Assembly (NCBI RefSeq): GCF_000230995.2
Contig: NC_019973.1
Span: forward strand, 558,001-622,000
Length of the DNA stretch: 64,000 bases
Source of the DNA: Mesorhizobium australicum WSM2073
GTDB taxonomy: Bacteria > Pseudomonadota > Alphaproteobacteria > Rhizobiales > Rhizobiaceae
Direction of reading: 5' to 3'
The notes under the pieces: model-generated
What the model saw: the letters and a program-made list of their open reading frames with translations, nothing else
What the model was told of the DNA's origin: nothing
The model's database searches: none
Shown: positions 8,852 to 17,946 of the stretch, piece by piece
Numbering within the stretch: the stretch's first letter is position 1
Layout of the letters: each line of letters opens with the position of its first letter
Made by a program: the position numbers and the translations under genes

Positions 8852-10564
8852 TCAAAACAGAAAGTACCTTTGCGCCATCGGCAGCACGGTCGCTGGCTCG
8901 CAGGTCAAGAGTTCGCCATCGGCGCGAACTTCGTAGGTTTCCGGATCGACCTCGATATGCGGCGTGGCGTCGTTGAGCACCATCGAGTGCTTGCCGATGC
9001 CGCCGCGCGTGTTTTCGACGGCGACGAACTGCTTGTCGACGCCGAGCCGGCCGTGCAAACCGGACTCGAGCGCGGCCTTCGAAACGAAGGTCACCGACGA
9101 ATTGGTCCGGGCTTTGCCATAGGCGCCGAACATCGGCCGGTAGTGCATCGGCTGCGGCGTCGGGATCGAGGCGTTGGGGTCACCCATCGGGGCGGCCGCG
9201 ATCATGCCGCCGATCAGCACCATGTCTGGCTTGACGCCGAAGAAGGCTGGGTTCCACAGCACCAGATCGGCGCGTTTGCCGACCGCGATCGAGCCGATGT
9301 CCTTCGACAGGCCATGCGCGATGGCCGGATTGATGGTGTATTTGGCGATGTAGCGGCGGACGCGGAAATTGTCGTTGTCGCCCGTCTCCTGCGGCAACGA
9401 CCCGCGCTGGCGCTTCATCTTGTCGGCCGTCTGCCAGGTGCGGATCGCCACCTCGCCGACCCGGCCCATGGCCTGGCTGTCCGACGAGATGATCGAGAAG
9501 GCGCCGATGTCGTGCAGGATGTCCTCGGCCGCGATGGTCTCCTTGCGGATGCGGCTTTCGGCAAAGGCAATGTCCTCGGGGATCGACGGCGACAGGTGGT
9601 GGCAGACCATCAGCATGTCGAGATGCTCGGCGAGCGTGTTGACTGTGTAGGGCCGCGTCGGGTTTGTCGAGGACGGGATGACGTTGGGCAGGCCGCAGAC
9701 CTTGATGATATCAGGCGCATGGCCGCCACCGGCGCCCTCGGTGTGGAAGGCATGGATGGTGCGGCCCTTGATCGCCGCCACCGTGTTCTCGACAAAGCCG
9801 CTCTCGTTGAGCGTGTCGGTGTGGATCATCACCTGCACGTCGTAATCGTCGGCCACCGACAGGCAGCAGTCGATCGCCGCCGGCGTCGTGCCCCAGTCCT
9901 CGTGCAGCTTGAGCGAGCAGGCGCCCCCCAGCACCATCTCCTCGAGCGCGGCCGGCAACGAGGCGTTGCCCTTGCCCGACAGGCCGATATTCATCGGGAA
10001 GGCGTCGAAGGACTGGATCATGCGTGCCATGTGCCACGGCCCCGGTGTGCAGGTCGTTGCCAGCGTGCCATGCGCCGGACCGGTCCCGCCGCCGAGCATG
10101 GTGGTGATGCCCGACATAAGCGCTTCCTCGATCTGCTGCGGGCAGATGAAGTGGATATGCGCGTCGAAGCCGCCCGGGGTCAGGATCTTGCCCTCGCCGG
10201 CGATGATTTCCGTGCCGGGGCCGATGATGATGGTGACGCCGTCCTGCGTGTCCGGATTGCCGGCCTTGCCGATGGCCGCGATGCGGCCATCCCTTAAACC
10301 TATATCGGCCTTGAAGATGCCGGCGCTGGCATCGATCACCAGCGCATTGGTGATGACGGTGTCGACCGCACCTTGGGCACGGGAAACCTGGCTCTGACCC
10401 ATGCCGTCACGAATGACCTTGCCGCCGCCGAATTTCACCTCCTCGCCATGGATGGTGAAATCCTTCTCGACCTCGATGAAGAGTTCGGTGTCGGCTAGCC
10501 GCACCTTGTCGCCGACCGTCGGGCCATACATCTGGGCGTAGGCGGCACGCGTTAGTCTGGCCAT
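8852..10564 (-). CDS. ureC: Urease subunit alpha UreC
   Basis: 570 aa from ATG 10564, the normal UreC length; an upstream in-frame start would add 20 unrelated residues. It hydrolyses urea to ammonia and carbamate at a di-nickel centre. Visible ligands are His136 and His138 ([10 protein letters not shown]), the carbamylated Lys219 (SLKLHEDWG), His248 (VMIHTD), His274 ([15 protein letters not shown]) and Asp362, plus the flap Cys321-His322 (VCHHLSP). All key residues are present, so the enzyme should be active. It is separated from ureB by 1.2 kb containing two genes of opposite orientation, so it needs its own promoter. Confidence 0.98.
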   Translation of the reverse strand: MARLTRAAYAQMYGPTVGDKVRLADTELFIEVEKDFTIHGEEVKFGGGKVIRDGMGQSQVSRAQGAVDTVITNALVIDASAGIFKADIGLRDGRIAAIGKAGNPDTQDGVTIIIGPGTEIIAGEGKILTPGGFDAHIHFICPQQIEEALMSGITTMLGGGTGPAHGTLATTCTPGPWHMARMIQSFDAFPMNIGLSGKGNASLPAALEEMVLGGACSLKLHEDWGTTPAAIDCCLSVADDYDVQVMIHTDTLNESGFVENTVAAIKGRTIHAFHTEGAGGGHAPDIIKVCGLPNVIPSSTNPTRPYTVNTLAEHLDMLMVCHHLSPSIPEDIAFAESRIRKETIAAEDILHDIGAFSIISSDSQAMGRVGEVAIRTWQTADKMKRQRGSLPQETGDNDNFRVRRYIAKYTINPAIAHGLSKDIGSIAVGKRADLVLWNPAFFGVKPDMVLIGGMIAAAPMGDPNASIPTPQPMHYRPMFGAYGKARTNSSVTFVSKAALESGLHGRLGVDKQFVAVENTRGGIGKHSMVLNDATPHIEVDPETYEVRADGELLTCEPATVLPMAQRYFLF

Positions 10565-10731
10565 CAGCGGTTGCTCCCGAAATGCGGTGTTGGTGAAGCC
10601 GGGCTGCACATTGCCGCCCTCCAATGGTCACGCAATGACCCGCTGGGCGACACCTTCCGGACCCATTTGGCGGTTGAGGTTGAAGGGTCACCCCAAAACG
10701 ACCGTTTGCCAAATCGATGGAAGGAAAATCC

Positions 10732-11109
10732 ATGCGCAAAACGACAATTCTTGCAGCCGCCGCCAGCCTGATGCTGGCGGGTGCCGCCAGCGCCCAGCAG
10801 CAGCCCGCGCAACAGCCCGCCCCGACTACGCCGGCTCCAGCCGCGCCCGGCGGTCAGCAGGCCGCGCCGGCGATCCAGAGCGTCAACGTGATCGACATTA
10901 GCGAGTTGCCGAAGGACACCCAGACGCAGGTCAACCAGGTCATCGCCCAGCGTGGCGATGCCGGCCTGCAGAAATTGCGCAGTTCGATCGATGCCACCCC
11001 CAAGGTGAAATCCGCCCTCCAGGCCAAGGGAATGACGTCGGCCCAGGTGGTTGCGGCCAGCATGGAGCCGAACGGCGCGCTGACCCTGATCACCAAGAAA
11101 GCCAGCTGA
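10732..11109 (+). CDS. Small secreted Ala/Pro/Gln-rich protein
   Basis: 125 aa from ATG 10732, with GGAAGGA upstream. A Sec signal peptide (MRKTTILAAAASLMLAGAASA) is followed by a low-complexity Gln/Pro/Ala linker of about 35 residues and then a compact globular segment 'INVIDISELPKDTQTQVNQVI...LQKLRSSIDATPKVKSALQAKGMTSAQVVAASMEPNGALTLI'. I do not recognise a named family. It is transcribed against the urease genes between ureC and ureB; its start lies 168 bp upstream of the ureC start, divergent from it. Confidence 0.7.
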   Translation: MRKTTILAAAASLMLAGAASAQQQPAQQPAPTTPAPAAPGGQQAAPAIQSVNVIDISELPKDTQTQVNQVIAQRGDAGLQKLRSSIDATPKVKSALQAKGMTSAQVVAASMEPNGALTLITKKAS

Positions 11110-11223
11110 AGAGCCGGCGCGGCGGGCCGGTATCCGGTCCGCCCACCGAACCGGAGAGGGAACCGTGACAGGGCTGGGGACGTTTCGTTTCAAAGGTCTT
11201 GAAGCAAACTGCGAAAGCGAACG

Positions 11224-11730
11224 ATGACCCTCGACGCCCTGCCCGATGCCCGATGCCATGCGCGATGGTTGCATGTCATTGCCGCGGCTGCGTTTCTGGC
11301 GGCGAGTGTCCCGCGGGCGGCGCTCAACGCGCAGGGCCTGGAAAGTCCCGAGACCGTCGACCGCATCGTCGGATCGCAAGTCAACCAGGAAGAGGCCAAG
11401 ACGACCGCTGAAATCGGAAAAGTCAGTTCGGCGATCGACCGCACGCGCGAAAACATCAGCACGGTGCGCAAGACGTCCAAGCTCGACAAGGTCGATATCG
11501 TGTTCCTCACCGACGCGGCGCGCAGCGAAGGCGGCCCGCCGCCGGCCATCGAGAACAAGGTTCGGCAGCATCAGGACGATGTCACCGAGCTGCGCAAGGA
11601 GATCGAGGCCAACGCCCTGCTTTTCAATGCCCTCGATTCGCGGCGCGTCCTTGCCCAGGACGTTCTCGCCGTGGAGTTCGACGATCCGGGAAAGATCGTC
11701 ATCTATGCGGCCGCCAAGCCCCCGGGCTGA
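11224..11730 (+). CDS. Hypothetical exported helical protein
   Basis: 168 aa. An N-terminal hydrophobic segment (WLHVIAAAAFLAASVPRAALNAQG) looks like a signal peptide, followed by a mainly helical, charged region (EEAKTTAEIGKVSSAIDRTRENISTVRKTSKLDKVDIVFL) with coiled-coil character, and a C-terminal strand-like end. No family recognised. It follows the 10732 gene on the same strand after 115 nt, so the two probably form a small unit inserted between ureC and ureB. Confidence 0.6.
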   Translation: MTLDALPDARCHARWLHVIAAAAFLAASVPRAALNAQGLESPETVDRIVGSQVNQEEAKTTAEIGKVSSAIDRTRENISTVRKTSKLDKVDIVFLTDAARSEGGPPPAIENKVRQHQDDVTELRKEIEANALLFNALDSRRVLAQDVLAVEFDDPGKIVIYAAAKPPG

Positions 11731-11783
11731 GCCCCACGCAGCGCTTGCGCCCGCTGGCCTTGCCGGCCACGCATAAAAAGCCC

Positions 11784-12089
11784 TCACAGCTTGCCCATCA
11801 CCTTCTGCTGGAAGCCATGGATTTCACGCTTGCCGCCAAGCGGCACCAGCGTGACGTCCCGTTCCTGCCCCGGCTCGAAACGCGTGGCGGTGCCGGCGGC
11901 GATGTCGAGGCGCATGCCGCGCGCCCGTTCACGATCGAATTTCAGCGCCTCATTGGTTTCGTAGAAATGATAGTGGCTGCCGACCTGGACCGGCCGGTCG
12001 CCACTGTTGGCCACTTTCAGGATGACGGTCGGCAGACCCTTGTTGAGCTCGATGTCGCCTTGAACGGGGATGATTTCGCCTGGAATCAT
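11784..12089 (-). CDS. ureB: Urease subunit beta UreB
   Basis: 101 aa, normal length. '[18 protein letters not shown]' at the start, '[29 protein letters not shown]' and '[24 protein letters not shown]'-type sequence are diagnostic. It forms the urease trimer of heterotrimers with UreA and UreC. It begins 6 nt after the ureJ stop, so it belongs to the ureD-ureA-DUF1272-ureJ-ureB unit. Confidence 0.98.
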   Translation of the reverse strand: MIPGEIIPVQGDIELNKGLPTVILKVANSGDRPVQVGSHYHFYETNEALKFDRERARGMRLDIAAGTATRFEPGQERDVTLVPLGGKREIHGFQQKVMGKL

Positions 12090-12095
12090 GGGACC

Positions 12096-12683
12096 TCACA
12101 CGACGCCGAAGGCGAGGCCGATGCCGATCGCCGCGCAGGCGGCGCCCATGACGCGGGCCACGCCGCGGGACCTCATGCCGAGGCCAAGCCCGACGGCGAT
12201 GCCGATCGCATGGAGCAGCACGGTGGCGACGGCAAAACCGGCCATATAGTCGAGGCCGCCGGCATTTTCCGGCACGTCCGTGCCATGGGCATGGCCGTGC
12301 AACAGCGCGAACAGGCCGATGATGGCGACACCGGCCGAAACAGGCAGATCGACCGCCAGCGCCACCAGCAGGCCGAGCGCCACGACGGAGGCCAGTATAC
12401 CCGGCTCGACGAAGGGCAGCGGCACATGGGCCATGCCCAGGGCCGCGCCACCCAGCATGACGCCGACGAACGCCGCCGGCCAGACCCAGATCGCCTTGCC
12501 GCCCTTGAGGGCTGCCCACAGACCGACGGCGAGCATCGCCGTCATGTGGTCGAGGCCCGACAGCGGATGCGTGAAGCCGGCCATGGCGGAGGAGGTCGTG
12601 CCGATGCCGACATGGGCGTAGGCAGGCATGGCCGCGGCCACGAGCAGGATCGCCGAGAGGCACAGGCGTTTGACGGGGATCAT
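12096..12683 (-). CDS. ureJ: HupE/UreJ nickel-related membrane protein
   Basis: 195 aa from ATG 12683. After a signal-like first segment (LCLSAILLVAAAMPAYAHVGIG) come six membrane helices. The HupE/UreJ signature 'HPLSGLDHMTAMLAVGLWAA' lies at about residues 39-58 and a His-rich 'LLHGHAHGTDVPENAG' in the middle. HupE/UreJ proteins are thought to move nickel across the inner membrane for hydrogenase or urease. Its place between ureA and ureB supports the urease role. Confidence 0.92.
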   Translation of the reverse strand: MIPVKRLCLSAILLVAAAMPAYAHVGIGTTSSAMAGFTHPLSGLDHMTAMLAVGLWAALKGGKAIWVWPAAFVGVMLGGAALGMAHVPLPFVEPGILASVVALGLLVALAVDLPVSAGVAIIGLFALLHGHAHGTDVPENAGGLDYMAGFAVATVLLHAIGIAVGLGLGMRSRGVARVMGAACAAIGIGLAFGVV

Positions 12684-12708
12684 TTTACTTGCCTTTCGTT
12701 TTGCGGTG

Positions 12709-12963
12709 TCACGCGGCCTTGCGGGGGCCGCAGCCCTCGGCCTTGAGCACGCGTTTGGTCGAAGCCGGATATTTCTTCTGCATCGCGGCGGGGCGGATCG
12801 GCCGGGCCGTAAAATTGCCGCCGCAGTTCGGGCAGACGCCGCCAAGCACGCTTTCGACGCAGCCGGCGCAAAAGGTGCACTCGAAGGTGCAGATCCGCGC
12901 ATCCGTCGCTTCCGGCGGCAGGTCCTTGTCACAGCATTCACAGTTCGGGCGCAGTTCAAGCAT
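12709..12963 (-). CDS. DUF1272 zinc-ribbon-like protein
   Basis: 84 aa. It starts 'MLELRPNCECCDKDLPPEATDARICTFECTFC' and has eight Cys in the first half arranged as C-x-C-C, C-x3-C-x2-C and later C-P-N-C, the DUF1272 pattern, so a zinc-binding role is likely. It lies 10 nt after ureA and 25 nt before ureJ on the same strand. DUF1272 genes recur in rhizobial urease clusters; a role in metal handling for urease is inferred only from that. Confidence 0.85.
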   Translation of the reverse strand: MLELRPNCECCDKDLPPEATDARICTFECTFCAGCVESVLGGVCPNCGGNFTARPIRPAAMQKKYPASTKRVLKAEGCGPRKAA

Positions 12964-12973
12964 GTCTCTCTCC

Positions 12974-13276
12974 TCACCGGATCGGTTCGTGCACGGTCAC
13001 CAGCTTGGTGCCGTCGGGAAAGGTCGCTTCCACCTGTACGTCATGGATCATCTCGGCAATGCCTTCCATCACCTGCGCGCGGCTGACGACATGGGCGCCG
13101 GCCTCCATCAGCTCGGCCACCGGGCGGCCATCGCGGGCGCCCTCGACGACGAAATCGGTGATCAGCGCGATCGCTTCTGGATGATTGAGCTTGACGCCGC
13201 GCTCCAGCCGCTTGCGCGCCACGATCGCCGCCATGGCGATCAGCAGCTTGTCCTTTTCCCTTGGCGTCAGGTTCAT
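12974..13276 (-). CDS. ureA: Urease subunit gamma UreA
   Basis: 100 aa from ATG 13276, exact family length. '[40 protein letters not shown]' and the C-terminal '[12 protein letters not shown]' are diagnostic for UreA, the smallest structural subunit of urease. It follows ureD by 28 nt. Confidence 0.98.
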   Translation of the reverse strand: MNLTPREKDKLLIAMAAIVARKRLERGVKLNHPEAIALITDFVVEGARDGRPVAELMEAGAHVVSRAQVMEGIAEMIHDVQVEATFPDGTKLVTVHEPIR

Positions 13277-13304
13277 GCGTCTTCCTGAAGTGATGCGGAC
13301 ACAG

Positions 13305-14147
13305 TCACAGTGACCATAATTTGGGCAGCCCCGCTTTTCCGTTGAGCAATCCGACGAGCGGGACCAGCCGCTGGCGCAGCTGGTAGCCGTCCCCGGCGTA
13401 AAGCCTCGCAAGAAGCTTGCCAGATGTCTTCACGGTCCAGACGCTGGCGCCGCCCCGGTCGCCAATGATCTCCCTGGCCTGATCGAGCAGGGCTTCCGCG
13501 CGCGGCGACACCAGCAGCAGCGTGGCCACGGCGATCGCGCCATTTGCTATCGCCGGACGGGCCATGATGTCGGCGATATCAGGTCCGATGCGGAAATCCT
13601 CGGCGTGGATGAGGGTTCCTTCCCTGCGGATACGCCAGCGGTCGCGAAAAGTGCCCTGTGTGGCACGTTCGCCCATGGCCAGGCGGCCGAAGACGGCCGC
13701 TTCCAGCACCAGCGCCTCGGCCCCCGCGGCAAGCTCGACGTCCAACGTACGGACAAACGCGGCGCGATCGAAGACGATGGTTTCCTGCGGCAGCCAGGCG
13801 ATGCTGCCGTTCTCTCCGACGGTCAGCCTGACCCGGACTTCGGCATGGTCCGATGCGGCGCGATAGACTTTTTCGCAGGCCTGGGTCGTTATCCCCGCGC
13901 TGGCATGCGGGCCGACATCGACATCCCAGCCGAGGCGGTCGCCGCCGGTCAGCCCGCCGGCGGTGTTGATCAGGACGGCCTCCAGCGGGCCGGCCGAAAC
14001 ATACGGCAGCCTTATCTTGGCGGAGCCGTCCTGATAGAGGCGCCGCAGCCGCGTGCGGCCGTCAATGCTGGCGCAACCTAGCCGCGCCTTGCCCGCCGCG
14101 CGCTGGGCCAGCTGACCTGAAAACCTGGTATTTTCGATCGTATCCAC
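13305..14147 (-). CDS. ureD: Urease accessory protein UreD
   Basis: 280 aa. UreD (UreH) is the scaffold that binds apo-urease and, with UreF and UreG, passes nickel to the active site. Visible hallmarks are '[22 protein letters not shown]', '[12 protein letters not shown]', '[14 protein letters not shown]' and '[17 protein letters not shown]'. It is the first gene of the minus-strand urease unit; the 200 bp upstream, shared with the divergent acyl carrier protein gene, should hold the promoter. Confidence 0.96.
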   Translation of the reverse strand: MDTIENTRFSGQLAQRAAGKARLGCASIDGRTRLRRLYQDGSAKIRLPYVSAGPLEAVLINTAGGLTGGDRLGWDVDVGPHASAGITTQACEKVYRAASDHAEVRVRLTVGENGSIAWLPQETIVFDRAAFVRTLDVELAAGAEALVLEAAVFGRLAMGERATQGTFRDRWRIRREGTLIHAEDFRIGPDIADIMARPAIANGAIAVATLLLVSPRAEALLDQAREIIGDRGGASVWTVKTSGKLLARLYAGDGYQLRQRLVPLVGLLNGKAGLPKLWSL

Positions 14148-14349
14148 GCCGTCAGGTTAAGCACTGTGGCGCTTTTGTCGACATATAGCTTGTTGCTTGA
14201 TGGCGTTTCCGTTTCTATAGAGGGAACCACCTTGGTACGGTCAGGCGACGCTTGGCGGAGGGATAAGGCGAAGATCGCGGCCTGATATCGAGGACAAGAA
14301 GGCGCCGTTCAGTTGGCGTCGGGAAACGACACAGTGGGGAAGAAACCGA

Positions 14350-14604
14350 ATGGCTGACCAGCTGGCAGCGGACATCATCGAGAAGATCAAGGCCCATGCC
14401 GAGCCGGGCGGCGAGGAAATCACCACCACAACCGAATTGACGGCGCTCGGCATCCATTCGCTGGAGCTGACCGAGATCATCTTCGACCTCGAGGAGCAAT
14501 ATGGCATCGAGATCGAGATGAACACGGTCGATGCCTGGAGCAACCTGAAGAACGTCGGCGACATGGTCGAGGCCGTTCGCGCGCTGATCGCGAAAAAAGC
14601 CTGA
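14350..14604 (+). CDS. Acyl carrier protein (NodF-like)
   Basis: 84 aa. The phosphopantetheine-attachment serine is Ser37 in '[29 protein letters not shown]', where the usual DSL is replaced by HSL, a variation also seen in NodF-type carriers. It lies 4 nt before a ketosynthase gene, so the two form a dedicated acyl-building pair rather than the housekeeping AcpP. It would carry a specialised acyl chain, such as for a lipid, pigment or signal molecule. No nod box is apparent upstream, so a nodulation role is not supported. Confidence 0.88.
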   Translation: MADQLAADIIEKIKAHAEPGGEEITTTTELTALGIHSLELTEIIFDLEEQYGIEIEMNTVDAWSNLKNVGDMVEAVRALIAKKA

Positions 14605-14608
14605 CCGA

Positions 14609-15817
14609 ATGCTGAAGCGCGTCGTCATTACCGGCATCGGTGGACTGTGCGGATTGGGCACCGATGCGCAGGCAATCTGGGCCGAGATGCGGGCCGGCCG
14701 GTCGGCGATTGGCCCGATCGACAACCCCTTCCTGCACGACCTGAAGGTCAAGACCGGCTGCGAAATCAAAGCCCTGCCGGATCACGGCATCGAGCGCAAG
14801 CAACTGGTGTCGATGGATCGCTTCAGCCTGCTGGCGGTGCTAGCGGCGAAAGAAGCCATGCGGCAGTCCGGATTGGTCCCGCATGCGGACAACACCTATC
14901 GGATGGGAACCATTGTCGGTGTTGGCGTCTGCGGCTTCGAGACCGTCGAGGAGAATTATCGCGCCATCCTGCTCGAGGGCAAGAATCGCGCCGGTATCTT
15001 CACCGTTCCAAGAGTGATGCCGGGCGCCGCCGCCGGTCAGGTCAGCATGCATCTGGGTTTGCGCGGACCGGTGTTCGGCGTCACTTCGGCCTGTTCGTCG
15101 GCCAATCATGCCATCGCATCGGCGGTCGACCAGATCAGGCTCGGGCGCGCCGACGTGATGGTGGCCGGGGGCACCGATGCGCCGCTGGTGTGGGGCGTGC
15201 TGAAGGGCTGGGAGGCGCTGCGTGTGCTTTCGCCCGACACATGCAGGCCGTTCTCGGCCGACCGCCAGGGGCTGGTGCTGGGCGAAGGCGCCGGCATGGC
15301 GGTTCTGGAAAGCTACGACCATGCGATGGCACGCGGCGCCACCATTTTGGCTGAAATCGCCGGCGCCGGCCTTTCGGCCGATGCCTCCGATATCGTCGCG
15401 CCGACCGTCGAGGGGCCGGAAGCGGCGATGCGCTTCTGCCTGGCGGATGCCGGGCTCAATCCCGAAGACATCGACTACCTTAACGCGCACGGCACCGGCA
15501 CCAAGGCCAACGACCAGATCGAAACCCTCGCGATCAAGCGCGTCTTCGGCGACCATGCGCGCGCGCTATCCGTCTCCTCGACCAAGTCGATGCACGCGCA
15601 TTGCCTCGGCGCCTCGGGCGGGCTGGAGATGATCGCCTGCGTCATGGCGATCCGCGAAGGCGTCGTGCCGCCAACGGCGAATTACCGCGAGGCCGATCCC
15701 GACTGCGATCTCGACGTCACGCCGAATGTCGCGCGCGAGCGCAAGGTGCGCGCCGCCATCAGCAATGGCTTTGCCTTTGGCGGCACCAATGCCGTGCTGG
15801 CCTTCAAGGCAATCTGA
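14609..15817 (+). CDS. Beta-ketoacyl-ACP synthase (FabF/NodE-like)
   Basis: 402 aa, normal KAS II length. The catalytic triad is present: Cys162 in '[15 protein letters not shown]', His294 in '[16 protein letters not shown]' and His331 in '[17 protein letters not shown]'. It should extend an acyl chain on the partner carrier encoded 4 nt upstream. The pair resembles the NodF-NodE arrangement, but isolated ACP-KAS pairs occur in many Rhizobiales outside nodulation loci. Product unknown. Confidence 0.92.
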   Translation: MLKRVVITGIGGLCGLGTDAQAIWAEMRAGRSAIGPIDNPFLHDLKVKTGCEIKALPDHGIERKQLVSMDRFSLLAVLAAKEAMRQSGLVPHADNTYRMGTIVGVGVCGFETVEENYRAILLEGKNRAGIFTVPRVMPGAAAGQVSMHLGLRGPVFGVTSACSSANHAIASAVDQIRLGRADVMVAGGTDAPLVWGVLKGWEALRVLSPDTCRPFSADRQGLVLGEGAGMAVLESYDHAMARGATILAEIAGAGLSADASDIVAPTVEGPEAAMRFCLADAGLNPEDIDYLNAHGTGTKANDQIETLAIKRVFGDHARALSVSSTKSMHAHCLGASGGLEMIACVMAIREGVVPPTANYREADPDCDLDVTPNVARERKVRAAISNGFAFGGTNAVLAFKAI

Positions 15818-15820
15818 CCC

Positions 15821-15885
15821 CGGGCGGTTACCACCGGCCGGGCGGTCACCACCTGGCCGCGCGGTCACCACCGTTCGCGCGGTCC
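15821..15885. repeat. Short imperfect tandem repeat after the ketosynthase gene
   Basis: About three and a half units of 18-19 bp with the shared core GCGGTCACCACC (units starting near 15821, 15839, 15858 and a partial at 15877). Located between the ketosynthase stop and the GST gene. Confidence 0.7.
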
Positions 15886-16017
15886 GAATTGGGTGACTGT
15901 CCGTGCGTGGTGAAAGCGGCGCCGCCATATTGATCCGGCCTCGCCGCAGCCCTAATTCTTGGCCGACCCGCCAATATCGCACCGCTTGGTGCGCATCCCC
16001 CCGCTCAGGAGTTCCCG

Positions 16018-16722
16018 ATGGCCGACCTGTCCGCCTTTCCGATCGCAAGCCGCTGGCCGGCCAAGCATCCGGACCAGATCCAGCTCTATTCGGCAACGAC
16101 GCCGAACGGCGTGAAGATCTCGATCGCGCTGGAGGAAATCGGCCTGCCCTATGAGCCGCACCTGATCAACATCGGCAAGAACGAGAGCTGGACCCCGGAA
16201 TTCCTGTCGCTCAATCCCAACGGCAAGATCCCGGCGATCATCGATGCCGACGGACCGGACGGTGCGCCGATCGGCCTGTTCGAATCCGGTGCGATCCTGC
16301 TCTACCTGGCGGAAAAGACCGGCCTGCTCATGCCTGTCGACGCGGCGCGGCGCTACGAGACGATCCAGTGGGTCTTCTTCCAGATGGCGGCGATTGGGCC
16401 GATGTTCGGCCAGGTCGGGTTCTTTCACAAATTCGCCGGCCGCGAGATCGCCGACAAGCGGCCGCTGGAGCGCTACCGCGACGAATCGCGCCGCCTGCTC
16501 GGCGTTCTCGACGTCAGGCTGAAGGGCCGCAAGTGGATCATGGACAATGACTACACCATCGCCGACATCTCGCTGCTCGGCTGGGTGCGCAACCTGATCG
16601 GCTTCTACGAAGCCCGCGATCTGGTCGGCTTCGACGATTTCGCCAATCTGGCAGCCTGGCTGGAGCGAGGCCTGGCGCGGCCGGCGGTGCAGAAAGGCCT
16701 GACCATTCCGGCGCGAGGCTGA
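16018..16722 (+). CDS. Glutathione S-transferase (YfcG/Ure2p-like)
   Basis: 234 aa. 'QIQLYSATTPNGVKISIALEEIGLPYEPHLINIGKNESWTPEFLSLNPNGKIPAIID' is the Nu-class (YfcG/YghU/Ure2p-like) N-terminal domain, with the conserved Thr/Pro-Asn-Gly-x-Lys active-site turn and 'LFESGAILLYLAEKTG'. The C-terminal half carries 'MDNDYTIADISLLGWVRNL'. Such proteins often have disulfide-reductase or peroxide-linked activity with glutathione. It stands alone, flanked by the tandem repeat and a convergent gene. Confidence 0.92.
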   Translation: MADLSAFPIASRWPAKHPDQIQLYSATTPNGVKISIALEEIGLPYEPHLINIGKNESWTPEFLSLNPNGKIPAIIDADGPDGAPIGLFESGAILLYLAEKTGLLMPVDAARRYETIQWVFFQMAAIGPMFGQVGFFHKFAGREIADKRPLERYRDESRRLLGVLDVRLKGRKWIMDNDYTIADISLLGWVRNLIGFYEARDLVGFDDFANLAAWLERGLARPAVQKGLTIPARG

Positions 16723-16748
16723 ACCCGTCAGCCCACGGGAAGAGCGGC

Positions 16749-17102
16749 CTACTTTGCTTTCGCCTTGGGTCCGCCCCTGCCGACCACGGAGGCGGCAAGG
16801 GATGCCACGCCCCGCGCTGTGGCCACGACCGCGCCGGCGGCGACATTGGCCGCGGTGCGAACCTTCGAGCCGCCGCCTGCTTTCGAGCCGCCGGCCACGG
16901 CCGGCTTCTTCGCCTGGGCGGGCTTGGCGGCCGCTTTCGGCACGGTCGCTTTCGACCCTGGCACGACTTTTTTCGGCGCCGCCTTGCCGAAGGCCTTCGC
17001 ATCCTTGGAGCGCTGGGCGATCGCCGGGCCAGCCCCGGCCGTCGACTGCGCCCTCGGTTGTGCCGACTTGCCCCTGGCGGGCTTTTTTGCGTTTGTTGCC
17101 AT
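16749..17102 (-). CDS. Small Lys/Ala/Pro-rich basic protein, histone-H1-like tail
   Basis: 117 aa from ATG 17102. Composition is dominated by Ala, Lys, Gly and Pro with repeated 'KKP', 'AKP' and 'PKAAAKPAQAKKP' blocks, ending 'GGPKAKAK'. The C-terminal third has a short hydrophobic stretch (TAANVAAGAVVATARGVASLAASVVG). It resembles bacterial histone-H1-like DNA-binding proteins only by composition, so the role (nucleoid or polyanion binding) is a guess. Confidence 0.6.
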   Translation of the reverse strand: MATNAKKPARGKSAQPRAQSTAGAGPAIAQRSKDAKAFGKAAPKKVVPGSKATVPKAAAKPAQAKKPAVAGGSKAGGGSKVRTAANVAAGAVVATARGVASLAASVVGRGGPKAKAK

Positions 17103-17187
17103 CGGACGGAATCCCTCTTCTGGCATGATTGCCTGATCGGGATAACGCGTTGTAAGTCTTAAGGTTCCGGCCGAAAAATACTGAAAA

Positions 17188-17808
17188 TTAACCGGGTTGA
17201 CCAAAGACCAGGTCGGCCGCCCGGCGCCGCGCAAGCACGCGTTCGATGTTGGGCATGTCGTTGGAGGCGATCCAGGCGCGCGCATCCGCCTCGGAACGTC
17301 CATGCTCGTGCCAGCGTTCCATCAGGCGGCGTTCGAGCTCGTTGCGCGGCACGTCGACGAAGATCGAGAAATCGAACAGCGGCGCCAGGCGCAACCACGG
17401 CTCCTCGTCTAGCAGCAGGTAATTGCCTTCCACCAGGATGAACTTGGTCTCGGCGCCGACAATTGCCGCGGCGGCGCGCGACAATTCCATGCCGCGGTCG
17501 AACACCGGAATGGCAATCTCGGCCTCGCCGGCGCGGATGCGCTTCAAAAGCGTCTCGAAGCCGCCAAAGTCGAACGTGTCGGGCGCGCCCTTTCGCGCCC
17601 GCAGACCGCGCCGCTCGAGCACGATGTCGTCATAGTGGAAGCCGTCCATGGGCACGACCTCCACCGCGCCTTCCGGCAAAAGGTCATGCAGGCTTGCCGA
17701 CAGTGTCGACTTGCCGGCGCCCGGCGGCCCGGCAATGGCGACGATGAAGCGATTTGCCTTGCCGGCACGCTTGAAGATGGTGGCGGCGAGGTGGGCGATT
17801 TCGGACAT
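17188..17808 (-). CDS. P-loop kinase, uridine/pantothenate-kinase-like (FrcK-like)
   Basis: 206 aa. The Walker A motif 'VAIAGPPGAGKSTLSASL' is at about residues 24-41, followed by 'VVPMDGFHYDDIVL' and 'DTFDFGGFETLLKRI', a pattern of the uridine kinase/phosphoribulokinase-like group; 'FILVEGNYLLLDEEPWLRL' gives the Walker B region. Similar proteins are encoded next to fructose ABC transporters in rhizobia (FrcK). Here it is unlinked to the ABC transporter at 60-64 kb. Phosphorylation of a small sugar or nucleoside is inferred. Confidence 0.8.
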   Translation of the reverse strand: MSEIAHLAATIFKRAGKANRFIVAIAGPPGAGKSTLSASLHDLLPEGAVEVVPMDGFHYDDIVLERRGLRARKGAPDTFDFGGFETLLKRIRAGEAEIAIPVFDRGMELSRAAAAIVGAETKFILVEGNYLLLDEEPWLRLAPLFDFSIFVDVPRNELERRLMERWHEHGRSEADARAWIASNDMPNIERVLARRRAADLVFGQPG

Positions 17809-17946
17809 TTTTCGGCTCCTTCCGCAGATTTTGGACGCATCTTGTCGGCGGTCGCTTGAAATTTCAAACCGCGATTTGCACGATTTAGAGCGACCGGTTG
17901 TGGAGTCAGCAGTGGCGACTGCGATTAGTCCGTTACGGCTTTGTCT

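Noticed and set aside
8789..10297. 502-codon plus-strand frame opposite ureC
   Set aside because: Fully antisense to ureC, whose catalytic residues are intact; composition is that of a shadow.
14150..14349. nod box before the NodF-like gene
   Set aside because: No recognisable ATC-N9-GAT-type repeats in the 200 bp upstream.
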